Positions 37,523 to 46,368 of a stretch of 57,063 nucleotides of DNA are shown here, piece by piece. The notes under the pieces were generated by a model. That model did not search any database, was not told where the DNA came from, and was given only the letters and a program-made list of their open reading frames with translations. Each line of letters opens with the position of its first letter. Position 1 is the stretch's first letter. Source of the DNA: an uncultured Dialister sp. (GTDB lineage Bacteria; Bacillota; Negativicutes; Veillonellales; Dialisteraceae); NCBI GenBank assembly GCA_934216155.1, contig CAKQBK010000006.1, forward strand, positions 1 through 57,063. Direction: 5' to 3'. Made by a program: the position numbers and the translations under genes.

Positions 37523-37558
37523 AAGAGAATCAACTTCTTTGGAAGCTGGTTCTTTTTT
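37523..37558 (+). terminator. queA terminator
   Basis: AAGAGAATCAACTT, CTTTGG loop, AAGCTGGTTCTTTTTT. The stem has one G-U-type pair and one mismatch, with six Ts after it. Confidence 0.8.
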
Positions 37559-37575
37559 ATTGCAATTGTATATGG

Positions 37576-37655
37576 ATTTCAAAAGTTTTGCGGTTTATAA
37601 CCGCAAAACTTTTTGAAATGGGCAACAGTTGCGGTTTGTAACCGCAAAACTTTTG
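37576..37655. promoter_or_regulatory. Near-perfect hairpin plus partial copy in front of tgt
   Basis: ATTTCAAAAGTTTTGCGGTT and AACCGCAAAACTTTTTGAAAT enclose a TAT loop, giving a stem of about 20 bp at 37576-37620. A second, shorter copy (GCGGTTTGTAACCGC, then AAAACTTTT) follows at 37631-37655. It is not one of the heptad families. The position, between the queA terminator and the tgt start, fits a leader element, a second terminator or an operator pair. It does not resemble either preQ1 riboswitch class. An AT-rich extended -10-like TGTTAAAAT lies at about 37688. Confidence 0.5.
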
Positions 37656-37675
37656 AAGAGAAGATGTATAGATAA

Positions 37676-38854
<1,179 letters not shown>

Positions 38855-38859
38855 TTAGG

Positions 38860-38996
38860 AATGAGAAATGAGGAATTAGGAATGGTGGTGGCGGCGCACA
38901 AAATTTGGAAGTGCCGCAGCATAATGATTTTTGAAAATTAGGAAAATGGCGGAAGCTATGTAATTATATATCCTAATCCCTAATCCCTAGATACTA
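38860..38996. repeat. Family D and CCCTAAT heptads after tgt
   Basis: GAATGAG, AAATGAG and GAATTAG units lead to TGGTGGCGGCGCAC, a loop and AAGTGCCGCAGC (hairpin), then a TCCTAAT, CCCTAAT, CCCTAGA run at about 38970. The opposing heptad classes make one palindrome of about 130 bp. This is the only candidate terminator after tgt. Confidence 0.65.
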
Positions 38997-39105
38997 GTCA
39001 CAAAAAAATTGACCACATTTTTACAATCCAATTAAAAATATATCAAGACAACAGCCATAGAGATATGATAAAATAACTCTATATAAGTTAACGGAGGTGA
39101 ATCAA

Positions 39106-39609
39106 ATGGAACAGGTAATGAATTTCATCAGCCTGGTATGGCCTTTTCTGATTCTGGTAGGTATTATGTATTTCTTCATGTATCGCCCGCAGAAAAAGCT
39201 GAAACTGGAAAGAGGTAGATTTCTGCTGTCTCTTCGCAAGGGAGACCATGTAGTGACCGCTGGCGGCGTTCATGGTGTGATTAAGGTGCTGCGTGACAAG
39301 TACGTAGAACTGGAAATTGCGCCGAAGGTTGTCATCAAAGTAGAAAAGGCTGCTATCCAGCACGGCGAAGTGAAGCTGATGGATATGGAAGAAGCCAAGA
39401 AAGCTGGCGCTGCTGCTGTTGGTGCGGCTGCTACTGAACCGGTTGAAAACCAGATGGTAAAAGCCAAAGAAGAACCAGAAGTGGTCGAAGAAGTCGTTGA
39501 AGTCGAAGACCCGAAAGATGCTGGTACGGAAGTGGTAGAAGAAGTTGTCGAAGTGGATGAAAACGGCAAAGAAGTTTCTAAAACCACTAAAAAAGAGGAA
39601 AAGAAATGA
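39106..39609 (+). CDS. yajC: Sec translocon accessory subunit YajC
   Basis: This single-pass membrane protein of the SecDF-YajC complex assists protein export. The start is the ATG at 39106, 8 bp after GGAGG; an in-frame GTG at 39097 is inside that ribosome-binding site. The 167-aa product has one membrane segment (residues about 7-26), then YRPQKK and the conserved LRKGDHVVTAGGVHG segment. A long acidic Val/Glu-rich C-terminal tail (residues about 115-160, VVEEVVEVEDP and a near-repeat) makes it longer than the usual 90-110 residues. TAAAAT at 39069-39074 with AAGACA 18 bp upstream is a fair promoter candidate. Its stop overlaps the next start. Confidence 0.92.
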   Translation: MEQVMNFISLVWPFLILVGIMYFFMYRPQKKLKLERGRFLLSLRKGDHVVTAGGVHGVIKVLRDKYVELEIAPKVVIKVEKAAIQHGEVKLMDMEEAKKAGAAAVGAAATEPVENQMVKAKEEPEVVEEVVEVEDPKDAGTEVVEEVVEVDENGKEVSKTTKKEEKK

Positions 39610-40196
39610 TGAGGTCGGATATTCCTTCTTCTATACAGAAAAAGGAAATTCGCCAGAAGATGCTCGCCCAAAGGCGGGCTCTTTCTGCTAGTGAAATAGA
39701 AGAAAAAAGTCTAGCTTTATTAGAGCTGATTACCGCTCTTCCGGCCTATCAGAAAGCGAAGAAAATCATGGCCTACCTTTCTATGAAAGGAGAGGCTGAT
39801 CTGGATCCTTTGATTCGAAGGGCTTTGGAAGAGGGGAAAGAAATCTATATTCCTGTATGCCTTCCCGAAAAACAGATGGAAGCCGGGCGGCTTCTCTCTA
39901 TGGACCATTTCAAGAAAGGCCCCTATGGGCTTCGGGATTTACCTGATGGCTATACGGTGGTTTCTCCAGAAGAACTGGACTTGGTGCTCATTCCCGGTGT
40001 GGCTTGCACCGAAGAAGGAGTCCGTCTCGGCATGGGTGCTGGTTATTATGACAGGTATCTATCTCGGGTCCCTTTTGCGTATCGAGTGGTCACCCTCTGG
40101 GATTTCCAGGTCATAGAAGATATTCCTTTTGAACCATTTGATCAGAGAATGGCACAGATTGTGACAGACAAACGAGTCATTAAAGTAAATAGTTAG
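39606..40196 (+). CDS. 5-formyltetrahydrofolate cyclo-ligase
   Basis: It is an ATP-dependent conversion of 5-formyl-THF to 5,10-methenyl-THF (YgfA/FthC/MTHFS family), cytoplasmic. The ATG at 39606 overlaps the yajC stop in ATGATGA, with GAGG upstream, so translation is coupled to yajC. The 196-aa protein begins with the family's basic helix (KKEIRQKMLAQRRAL). It contains YLSMKGEADLDPLI near residue 57 and the phosphate-binding signature GVRLGMGAGYYDRYL near residue 138. Its place inside the yajC-secD interval is unusual functionally but may be lineage-specific. No folate-linked neighbour is present. Confidence 0.93.
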   Translation: MMRSDIPSSIQKKEIRQKMLAQRRALSASEIEEKSLALLELITALPAYQKAKKIMAYLSMKGEADLDPLIRRALEEGKEIYIPVCLPEKQMEAGRLLSMDHFKKGPYGLRDLPDGYTVVSPEELDLVLIPGVACTEEGVRLGMGAGYYDRYLSRVPFAYRVVTLWDFQVIEDIPFEPFDQRMAQIVTDKRVIKVNS

Positions 40197-40203
40197 CAAA
40201 AGA

Positions 40204-40245
40204 CAGTTTACAGTTAACGGTTGACTGTAAACCGCTAACTTAACA
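40204..40245. repeat. Six-unit heptad array before secD
   Basis: CAGTTTA, CAGTTAA, CGGTTGA, CTGTAAA, CCGCTAA and CTTAACA occur in continuous 7-bp phase. The centre of symmetry lies at the junction of the third and fourth units. It ends 7 bp before the secD ribosome-binding site. Confidence 0.85.
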
Positions 40246-40263
40246 AGAAACGAGGTTAAAACG

Positions 40264-41511
40264 TTGGAAAAGAAAAGGAAAAGCACGGTCAGAACCGGGA
40301 ATTTAGTTCGGTTCTGGGCAGTGATTGCTGTCATCATCGGCGTTTTCCTGGGAACGGTGGGCTGGCTGGCTGGACATATCCGCCAGGGCCTGGACTTGCA
40401 GGGTGGTACCCATATCGTCATGCAGGCAGAAGATACGGAGGAAAATAAAGTCACTCCGGAAGCCATCACCCAGGTTATCAATATCATGCAGAAGCGTGTC
40501 AATGAAATGGGCCTCACAGAACCAATCATTCAACGTGAAGGAGCAAACCGTATCATTATCGAACTTCCTGGGGAAAAGGATCCACAGAAAGCCATTGAAA
40601 CCATCGGTAAAACCGCTGTCCTTCAGTTCAAAGATGAAGAAGGCAATGTGAAACTCACCGGTGAAGATTTGAAAAACGCCAAAGAACAGATGGGGCAGAA
40701 CAAACAGCCTCTGGTTGCGCTCGAATTCAGTGATGAAGGGGGCAAAAAGTTTGGTGAACTGACTGCTGCAAATATCGGTCGTCATATCGGTATTTACTTG
40801 GATGGGGAACTTTTGACCAATCCGGTAGTCAATGAAGCCATCACCGGCGGTTCTGCTGTCATTACCGGACAGAGAACCTTGGAAGAAGCCAAGGATTTGG
40901 CGATTCTTCTTCGAAGCGGTGCCCTTCCAGTCAAAGTATCTGTCATGGAAGTTCGTACCGTAGGTCCATCTCTGGGCCAGGATTCCAAAGATAAATCTGT
41001 GGTGGCTTTCACCATTGGTCTGTCTCTGGTTGTGCTTTTCATGCTGACAGTATATCGCATGGCTGGCTTTGTAGCTGACGTAGCACTGCTGGTGTATGTA
41101 TTGATTCTTCTGGGCGTATTGAATATGCTCCATGCGACACTGACTTTGCCAAGTGTAGCCGGTGTTATTCTTTCCATTGGTATGGCTGTCGATGCGAACG
41201 TCCTGATTTTTGAACGATTCAAAGAAGAAATTGCCGGCGGCAAAATGCTTCGTCTGGCTGTACAGTCTGGTTTCAAACGTGCCTTTGTTACCATTTTTGA
41301 TGCCAATATGACTGTCATTATTACATCCTGCATACTGTTCTTCCTGGGCAGTGCCACTGTCAAAGGATTTGCATTTTCCCTGGGTCTTGGCGTCGCTGTA
41401 TCTATGTTTACAGCCATCACCGTGAGCCGTACCCTTTTGATGTTCCTCATCGATGCGAACTGGATTCATAACCCCTGGTGGTTTGGTGGAAAAAGGGGGT
41501 ATGACAAATAA
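40264..41511 (+). CDS. secD: Protein translocase subunit SecD
   Basis: This membrane protein works with SecF to drive late steps of export using the proton-motive force. It starts at a TTG (40264) with GAGG 9 bp upstream; no better in-frame start exists. The 415-aa protein has a first membrane helix (residues about 17-38) and GLDLQGGTHIVMQ right after it. A periplasmic P1 domain includes INIMQKRVNEMGLTEPIIQ. The RSGALPVKVSVMEVRTVGPSLG segment leads into five C-terminal membrane helices. VILSIGMAVDANVLIFERFKEE is the conserved SecD/RND motif, with the key Asp. The stop overlaps the secF start (TAATG). Confidence 0.96.
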   Translation: MEKKRKSTVRTGNLVRFWAVIAVIIGVFLGTVGWLAGHIRQGLDLQGGTHIVMQAEDTEENKVTPEAITQVINIMQKRVNEMGLTEPIIQREGANRIIIELPGEKDPQKAIETIGKTAVLQFKDEEGNVKLTGEDLKNAKEQMGQNKQPLVALEFSDEGGKKFGELTAANIGRHIGIYLDGELLTNPVVNEAITGGSAVITGQRTLEEAKDLAILLRSGALPVKVSVMEVRTVGPSLGQDSKDKSVVAFTIGLSLVVLFMLTVYRMAGFVADVALLVYVLILLGVLNMLHATLTLPSVAGVILSIGMAVDANVLIFERFKEEIAGGKMLRLAVQSGFKRAFVTIFDANMTVIITSCILFFLGSATVKGFAFSLGLGVAVSMFTAITVSRTLLMFLIDANWIHNPWWFGGKRGYDK

Positions 41512-42449
41512 TGTTTAACAACTTTGATTTTATCAGTAAGAAAAAAATCTGGTTCGGTTTCTCCGGACTGATGATTGTATTATCCATTATTTCCATTGTC
41601 CTCTTCCGCTTCAACTGGGGCATTGATTTCACCGGCGGCACCATTTTGGAATTGGCGTTCCCGCAGAACGTCACTGTCGAACAGGTCCGTGATGGCCTCC
41701 GTCAGGATGGACTGGAAACAGCCACCATTCAGCTGTCCGGAAATATCCAGGGCGAAGCTGGCGATGATGTGATCATCCGCACCAGAAACCTCTCTGCGGA
41801 AGAAGCACAGAACGTGGTATCCCATGTGAATGAAAAGGTGGGCCAGGCAGATGTGAAACGTATCGAAACCGTTGGCGCTGTTATCGGTTCTGAAGTCACA
41901 GAAAATACATTGCTCAATGTAATTCTTTCCTTCGGCGCCATGATTCTTTACATGTCCATCCGTTTTGAACATCGTATCGCCCTGTCTGCCATTGTGGCTA
42001 TTTGCCATGATATTCTGATGGTACTTGGTGTATTTGCTTTCTTCCATCTGGAAGTAGATGCATCTTTCCTGGCAGCGATCTTGACCGTTCTGGGGTATTC
42101 CATGAATGAATCGGTTGTTATTTTTGACCGTATCCGTGAAGCCATTCACACCCATCGGCGTACCGATAGCTTTGCGAAACTGGCTAACGATTCCATTCAT
42201 CAGACCATTCGTCGTTCCCTCTATACACTGACTACCACACTGTTCTGCGTGGCTTCTCTGTATTTCTTCGGTGGCGATACAACGAAAAACTTCGCTTTGG
42301 TTATGCTCATTGGCTTTATTTCCGGTGCATACTCTTCTGTTTGTGTAGCGACCTCCATTTGGGTCACCTGGCATGAACATACATCCAGTGCGAGAAATAG
42401 TGCTTCTCAGGAAGAAAAAAAATCTCGGAATGAGAAAAAGAGCAAATAA
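41511..42449 (+). CDS. secF: Protein translocase subunit SecF
   Basis: Partner of SecD in the export motor. The ATG at 41511 overlaps the secD TAA by one base. The 312-aa protein has the N-terminal helix, the WGIDFTGGTILEL motif (equivalent to the LDLQGG of SecD), a short periplasmic domain and five further membrane helices. It also carries ILTVLGYSMNESVVIFDRIRE, the SecF form of the conserved Asp motif. The tail is charged (KKSRNEKKSK). A strong terminator follows. Confidence 0.96.
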   Translation: MFNNFDFISKKKIWFGFSGLMIVLSIISIVLFRFNWGIDFTGGTILELAFPQNVTVEQVRDGLRQDGLETATIQLSGNIQGEAGDDVIIRTRNLSAEEAQNVVSHVNEKVGQADVKRIETVGAVIGSEVTENTLLNVILSFGAMILYMSIRFEHRIALSAIVAICHDILMVLGVFAFFHLEVDASFLAAILTVLGYSMNESVVIFDRIREAIHTHRRTDSFAKLANDSIHQTIRRSLYTLTTTLFCVASLYFFGGDTTKNFALVMLIGFISGAYSSVCVATSIWVTWHEHTSSARNSASQEEKKSRNEKKSK

Positions 42450-42502
42450 GGTTATAGTGGTATGAATTCTTGCTGTTAACATAGCAGTGATGCCGCAATG
42501 CT

Positions 42503-42568
42503 AAAAGGGGTATAAAAGGTTATGAGACTATGGTTTATGTCATAACTTTTTATACCCCCCCTTTTTTT
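42503..42568 (+). terminator. Terminator of the yajC-secDF unit
   Basis: AAAAGGGGTATAAAAGGTTA pairs with TAACTTTTTATACCCCCCC around a loop of about 20 nt that itself contains GACTATGG. Seven Ts follow. The AAAAGGTTAT word is also the opening of family H repeats, suggesting that this terminator derives from one. Confidence 0.88.
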
Positions 42569-42623
42569 ATTTCGTAGTTGGTTGTTAGTAGGAAGGATAA
42601 GGAGAGCAATCACCGGCCTGGAG

Positions 42624-42853
42624 CAATGCTGTTAAGTTAAGGTTTTGCATTAGTAGGTATGATTCCGCTAGTGGTGACAGGTTGCTCAAGTTTCTAAGGA
42701 TTCTCAGGTTGCTCAAGTTCTACGAATGTACCGATAGACGCTAGCGTCATTAGCTCATTCGAGAAAAGTGAGAAACCTAAGTGGCCTGAGAAACCTGAGT
42801 AACCTTTGCATCAGTAGAAATCATCGCATAGTTCGCTTCACTTAATAGCATTG
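42624..42853. mobile_element. Second complete 230-bp MITE-like element
   Basis: It has the same length, tips and internal order as the copy at 21638-21867. The left tip is CAATGCTGTTAAGTTAAG and the right tip, read inward, is CAATGCTATTAAGTGAAG. The arms are of 9-bp units around GACGCTAGCGTC. The flanking decamers at 42614-42623 and 42854-42863 match at 7 of 10 positions, consistent with an older, decayed target duplication. It lies between the secF terminator and the promoter of the first racemase gene. Confidence 0.85.
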
Positions 42854-42888
42854 CTGTCCGGAGGGCATACCCTTTTATTACAAGCGTA

Positions 42889-42918
42889 TTGCGTCACTTT
42901 GTGTGATTCTGCTATAAT
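42889..42918 (+). promoter_or_regulatory. Promoter of the first enolase-superfamily gene
   Basis: TTGCGT at 42889-42894, 18 bp, then a perfect TATAAT at 42913-42918. The start codon is 30 bp downstream with GGAGG in between, so the leader is only about 20-25 nt. It lies 35 bp outside the MITE. Confidence 0.75.
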
Positions 42919-42947
42919 GCAACTATTAAAAAACTTGGAGGTACGTT

Positions 42948-44060
42948 ATGAGAATTGATCGCGTAGACATCATTCGTGTTCTGAATCCATTCAAACATCC
43001 TTTTCAGACTAGCTTTACTAAGTTTGAAAACCGAGATGCGTTGCTTGTAAAAATTTATTCTGAAGGCCTGGTAGGCTGGGGGGAATGTAAGGCTTTTTAT
43101 GGCCCCTTCTATAATCCAGAAGACAATGGCACTGTATTTCATATCTTGAAAAACATGATCATTCCAAAGATTCTCCATCAGGAAGTGAAAAGTCCGGAAT
43201 CATTTATGAAAAGTTTTGAATACATCAAAGGCAATCGTTTAGCGAAGGCCGCTGTGGAAAATGCTCTGTGGGAATTGATGGTACAGCGGACTGGCAAGTC
43301 TTTGAAGACCCTTTTGGGCGGAACCCAGAAGGAAATCAAAGTGGGGGTGTCTCTGGGTATCGAAAAAGATATCAATGTGCTCTTTGAAGAAATTTATCAT
43401 TACCTGGAACAGGGCTATCACAGAACGAAAATCAAGATTCACCCTGGAAAAGATATTGAAGTGATCAAAGCCATCCGTAAGGAATTTGGAGACATCACAT
43501 TGACCGTAGATGCCAATTCTGCTTACACACTGAAAGATTTAGATTTGTTCAGAGAAATGGACCAGTACCATCTGCAGTACATCGAACAGCCTTTGGGCGA
43601 AGAAGATATCGTAGACCATGCCACACTGCAGAAAGCCATCGAAACGCCGGTCTGCCTCGATGAAAGTATTGTTTCTTATGAAGCAGCAGAAGCGGCTATC
43701 CGCTTAGGAAGCTGTAAGGTCATTAACATCAAATCCAGCCGTTGTGGTGGTGTCTATGAAGGGAAACGGATTCATGACCTATGCGTGAAACATCATATTC
43801 CCGTATGGTGCGGCGGCATGACCGAACTGGGCATTGGTCGCGCACAGAATGTTTCCTTTGCCAGCCTTCCTGGATTCACAGAACTGGCCCACGACGTAGC
43901 CGCAGCCAATCGGTATTTTGATGAAGATATCACCAATCCTATGGTAGATATCACTGATCGCTGCACCATCATCGTGCCAGATGAAGAAAATGGTATTCAC
44001 TACGATGTGGACGAAAAACAAATCGATAAAATGGAAGCAGGACATTGGATCTTCCGTTAA
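42948..44060 (+). CDS. Enolase-superfamily N-acylamino acid racemase / OSBS / dipeptide epimerase-like enzyme, paralogue 1
   Basis: Predicted metal-dependent enzyme that abstracts an alpha-proton from an acylated amino acid or related acid. The ATG at 42948 follows TTGGAGG. The 370-aa protein has the muconate-lactonizing subgroup layout. An alpha+beta capping domain comes first (residues 1-120), then a barrel with the acid/base lysines in KIKIHPG (Lys161, Lys163). The metal ligands are Asp188 (VDANSAY), Glu213 (IEQPL) and Asp238 (LDES), and the second lysine is Lys262 (NIKSSRCGG). GGMTELGIGRAQN and SLPGF resemble OSBS/N-succinylamino acid racemases more than other branches. No menaquinone genes are nearby, so a racemase or epimerase role is favoured. 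It is convergent with the regulator gene. Paralogue at 47738. Confidence 0.85.
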   Translation: MRIDRVDIIRVLNPFKHPFQTSFTKFENRDALLVKIYSEGLVGWGECKAFYGPFYNPEDNGTVFHILKNMIIPKILHQEVKSPESFMKSFEYIKGNRLAKAAVENALWELMVQRTGKSLKTLLGGTQKEIKVGVSLGIEKDINVLFEEIYHYLEQGYHRTKIKIHPGKDIEVIKAIRKEFGDITLTVDANSAYTLKDLDLFREMDQYHLQYIEQPLGEEDIVDHATLQKAIETPVCLDESIVSYEAAEAAIRLGSCKVINIKSSRCGGVYEGKRIHDLCVKHHIPVWCGGMTELGIGRAQNVSFASLPGFTELAHDVAAANRYFDEDITNPMVDITDRCTIIVPDEENGIHYDVDEKQIDKMEAGHWIFR

Positions 44061-44073
44061 TCTGGTAAAAGAA

Positions 44074-44108
44074 AGAGAGCCTCATTGGTTTTTATGAGGC
44101 TCTTTTTT
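44074..44108. terminator. Terminator after the first racemase gene
   Basis: AGAGCCTCAT, short T-rich loop, ATGAGGCTCT and six Ts. It is a perfect 10-bp stem, 14 bp after the stop. It is flanked by an A-rich stretch upstream, so it may work weakly in the other direction too. Confidence 0.88.
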
Positions 44109-44111
44109 GAT

Positions 44112-44375
44112 AGTGAGGAATTAGGAGTGAGGAGTGGTGGTGGTGGCGCATAAAAAATTAAAAGCGCCGCAATTGTATAAAAGGTTATTATTCTACACAT
44201 TTTCATTTCCTAACATATGAATCCAACCGATTGTAATAAGGTTAAAAGGGTTATATAGGGTTATGTTCTTATCGCAAGTGCATAACCCTATATAATCTTT
44301 TTTAACCCCGCGGTAGGCCTTTCCCGTGATATGTTAGGAAAGAGAAATTAGCAGAATAATAACCCTTTATAAACT
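44112..44375. repeat. Family D unit followed by a large family H palindrome
   Basis: At 44112-44172, AGGAATT, AGGAGTG and AGGAGTG heptads lead to a GGTGGCGC...GCGCCGC hairpin. From 44176 to 44375 a palindrome of about 200 bp follows. AAAAGGTTATTATTCTAC, TTTCCTAACATAT and AAGGGTTATATAGGGTTATG on the left are matched by CATAACCCTATATAATC, ATATGTTAGGAAA and CAGAATAATAACCCTTT on the right. It separates the convergent racemase and regulator genes and could terminate both. Confidence 0.75.
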
Positions 44376-44386
44376 GCGGTGCTTCT

Positions 44387-45748
44387 TCATTTTATTGCGT
44401 CATCGCTCTTCACTTTTTTTGTCCTTTTCTTTGTCTCAAAAAGTAGCTCAATCACCCGACTGGGGCGTCCGGTTTTGCCGGTGAAGCGGCGGCTGGCGTC
44501 TTGGGCGATGTGGTGGTCAATCAATTTGTTCAAGATGCGGTTAATGGTGCGTGGGGTGACGCCTACCAGGTCGGATAATTCCGAGGAGGTGAAGCGACAT
44601 TTTCCCGCTTCTTGGCAGGCGTGGTACAGGCTGGAAATGATGCGGAGGCTGACACCAGATTTTTGTGATAAATAGAGGAACTGCTCATCGATGGGACGTT
44701 CCTCTTTTTCTTGTGCCTTCTGCATGCTTTTGGCGATAGGTACCCGGGTGGTCAAATCGGGAGTCATCAGGAACGCTGTGTTTCCACCTAGAGCCGAGGC
44801 ATGCTGCATGGCTTTGATGGCCCGGTACTGGGCTTCATCAATCATCGTGCCATAACCAATGCCGATGGATAGGGTGACAGCGGTACCGGTGGACACTGCA
44901 TCCAATAGCGGGAAGGTGCGATATTGTTCGGTTTGACTTTCTAACAGGTTGGTGGGCGCAAAAATGAGATAGTCCCAGGGCGGTTGCTGCACGCAGGCAC
45001 CATGAATGGTTTGGGCAAATTGAAAGATTCGCTTGGTCACGTCCAAGTGGCTCATGGACATGTGATAGGCATTGCTTCCTGGGAGAGATTCTTTGAATAG
45101 GTCGATGTGAATGGAAATGGCACAAATGCGGTTGCTTTGTTGGCTATGCAGCTCATGGGATAAGAGCAATCGCTGCATGCCGCTTCGGATGTCATCAAAG
45201 GAAGGTTGCAGGATGTATACGGGAATGCCTTTGCTGCGAAGGATATTTCGGACTTTGTAAAAAATAGTGATACAGAAATCTACTTTTCCTTCTCGATACA
45301 ATTTTTCCATTTTAGCTGCATCTTTGACCAGAAGTCCTTCGCTGTAAGGAAAGAAGGGAATGGTTTCCACAGCAGTATCTTTGGGAGAATATCCAATTTC
45401 GTGGAGCGCCAGGCGGAAGAAATCTTTATTATCCAAATCACTGGCAATGCGCATTCCATAACCTGCCACTTCGGCGCGGAACAGCAAACGAAGAAGGGCA
45501 GACGTGGAGCGGGGAATGGTCACCCATTCACTGGTGTGAGGGATGACTTTTTCTGCATAGCGACGGGCTGTATTTCCTAGAAACAAAAACGCATCGCACT
45601 GGCTCTGCTGACCGCTCACAATATCTGGAATGTCTGTAATGGATGCATACGCAAAAGGAACAGGATGAATTTCCGTAAATTCCTTTTTCAGAAACTGGCA
45701 AATTTCCTCATTGATTTCATGGGGGACGACGACACCGATTCTTATCAT
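44387..45748 (-). CDS. Transcriptional regulator with ligand-sensing region, cyclase-like domain and C-terminal winged helix
   Basis: This 453-aa probable local regulator starts at the ATG at 45746-45748 on the minus strand, with AGAGG 9 nt upstream. Residues 1-200 look like an alpha/beta sensor (MIRIGVVVPHEINEEICQFL), possibly related to PrpR-type N-terminal domains. Residues about 205-345 resemble a degenerate GGDEF/GTP-cyclohydrolase-III-like fold, with SIGIGYGTMIDEAQYRAIKA followed by ALGGNTAFLM. Residues about 385-437 form a winged helix-turn-helix (FTSSELSDLVGVTPRTINRI) with a basic tail. It is divergent from the MFS gene and convergent with paralogue 1, a usual arrangement for a regulator of a catabolic locus. 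The ligand is unknown. Confidence 0.75.
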   Translation of the reverse strand: MIRIGVVVPHEINEEICQFLKKEFTEIHPVPFAYASITDIPDIVSGQQSQCDAFLFLGNTARRYAEKVIPHTSEWVTIPRSTSALLRLLFRAEVAGYGMRIASDLDNKDFFRLALHEIGYSPKDTAVETIPFFPYSEGLLVKDAAKMEKLYREGKVDFCITIFYKVRNILRSKGIPVYILQPSFDDIRSGMQRLLLSHELHSQQSNRICAISIHIDLFKESLPGSNAYHMSMSHLDVTKRIFQFAQTIHGACVQQPPWDYLIFAPTNLLESQTEQYRTFPLLDAVSTGTAVTLSIGIGYGTMIDEAQYRAIKAMQHASALGGNTAFLMTPDLTTRVPIAKSMQKAQEKEERPIDEQFLYLSQKSGVSLRIISSLYHACQEAGKCRFTSSELSDLVGVTPRTINRILNKLIDHHIAQDASRRFTGKTGRPSRVIELLFETKKRTKKVKSDDAIK

Positions 45749-45788
45749 ATGAAATACCTCTTGTGATAGTTGGTGAAAAAACGATAAT

Positions 45789-45989
45789 GAAGTTAGAAGT
45801 TAGAAATTAGAAGTGAGAAATGGTGGCGGCGAGCGCACCGACTTACTCTTATATGTCTCATACACATATCTCTCTGACCGTTTCTATAAGCTCGCCGATT
45901 TTTTACAAAAAAAGAGGGGTATTGGGGCGCTTCCAAATTTTGTGCGCCCCTTCCAACATTTCTCACTTCTAACTTCTCACTTCTAACTG
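45789..45989. repeat. GTTAGAA-class palindrome upstream of the regulator
   Basis: GTTAGAA, GTTAGAA, ATTAGAA and GTGAGAA on the left are mirrored by TTCTCAC, TTCTAAC, TTCTCAC and TTCTAAC on the right. Inside lie GGCGAGC...GCTCGCC and a reverse-oriented GGGGCGC...GCGCCCC hairpin. It consists of two family D units facing each other. Confidence 0.8.
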
Positions 45990-46011
45990 CATTTAGGACA
46001 TAATAAAGGTC

Positions 46012-46136
46012 TATTAAGGACGTTTCACTTTCTATATGATAAGCGTAAGCCAAAGAAAAGTAAATAGCGGATGAGGTGATGTCCGCAGGGCAAAGGAGCC
46101 TTATGTATGACAACGTTTTTGTCGTGCGTAAGGCTT
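46012..46136 (+). other. Non-repeat, structured intergenic segment upstream of the MFS gene
   Basis: This is one of the few intergenic stretches not made of repeats. GCGGA (46067-46071) pairs with TCCGC (46082-46086). AGGGCAAAGGA follows, then GCCTTA (46098-46103) pairs with TAAGGC (46129-46134) over an inner TGACAA/TTGTCG stem. Two hairpins joined by a purine-rich bridge look like a compact RNA domain or leader. I could not match it to a riboswitch class that I can write down (GEMM-I, glycine, THF and guanidine-III were considered). It points toward the MFS gene, 230 bp away. Confidence 0.4.
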
Positions 46137-46137
46137 T

Positions 46138-46347
46138 CGTTGTTGCTAGTTGATGGTTGGTAGTTATTGGTTTACGAATGAAGTTCGTTTTCAACAATCT
46201 GCACAATTCTATTTCTCATTGGTTTAGGGTTTAAGGTTTAGGGACAAGTAAACCTTAAACCAATGTCGATATGCCTTGGTGCGAAATGAAACAGGAAGAA
46301 CGTGGCGAATAAACCAAACAACCAACAACTAACAACCAACAACCAGT
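46138..46347. repeat. Family B palindrome, copy 6, before the MFS gene
   Basis: GTTGTTGCTAGTTGATGG opens the element. The core GGTTTAGGGTTTAAGG pairs with AAACCTTAAACC, and CCAAACAACCAACAACTAAC closes it in heptad phase. It ends about 20 bp before the MFS start codon, leaving only the ribosome-binding site outside. Confidence 0.75.
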
Positions 46348-46368
46348 AGAGAAGTGTAGGAGGACATT

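Noticed and set aside
42948..44060. Menaquinone o-succinylbenzoate synthase (menC)
   Set aside because: The fold matches, but no other men genes are near, a close paralogue is present, and the neighbours are an importer and amidohydrolases. The activity cannot be excluded by sequence, so no menC symbol was given.
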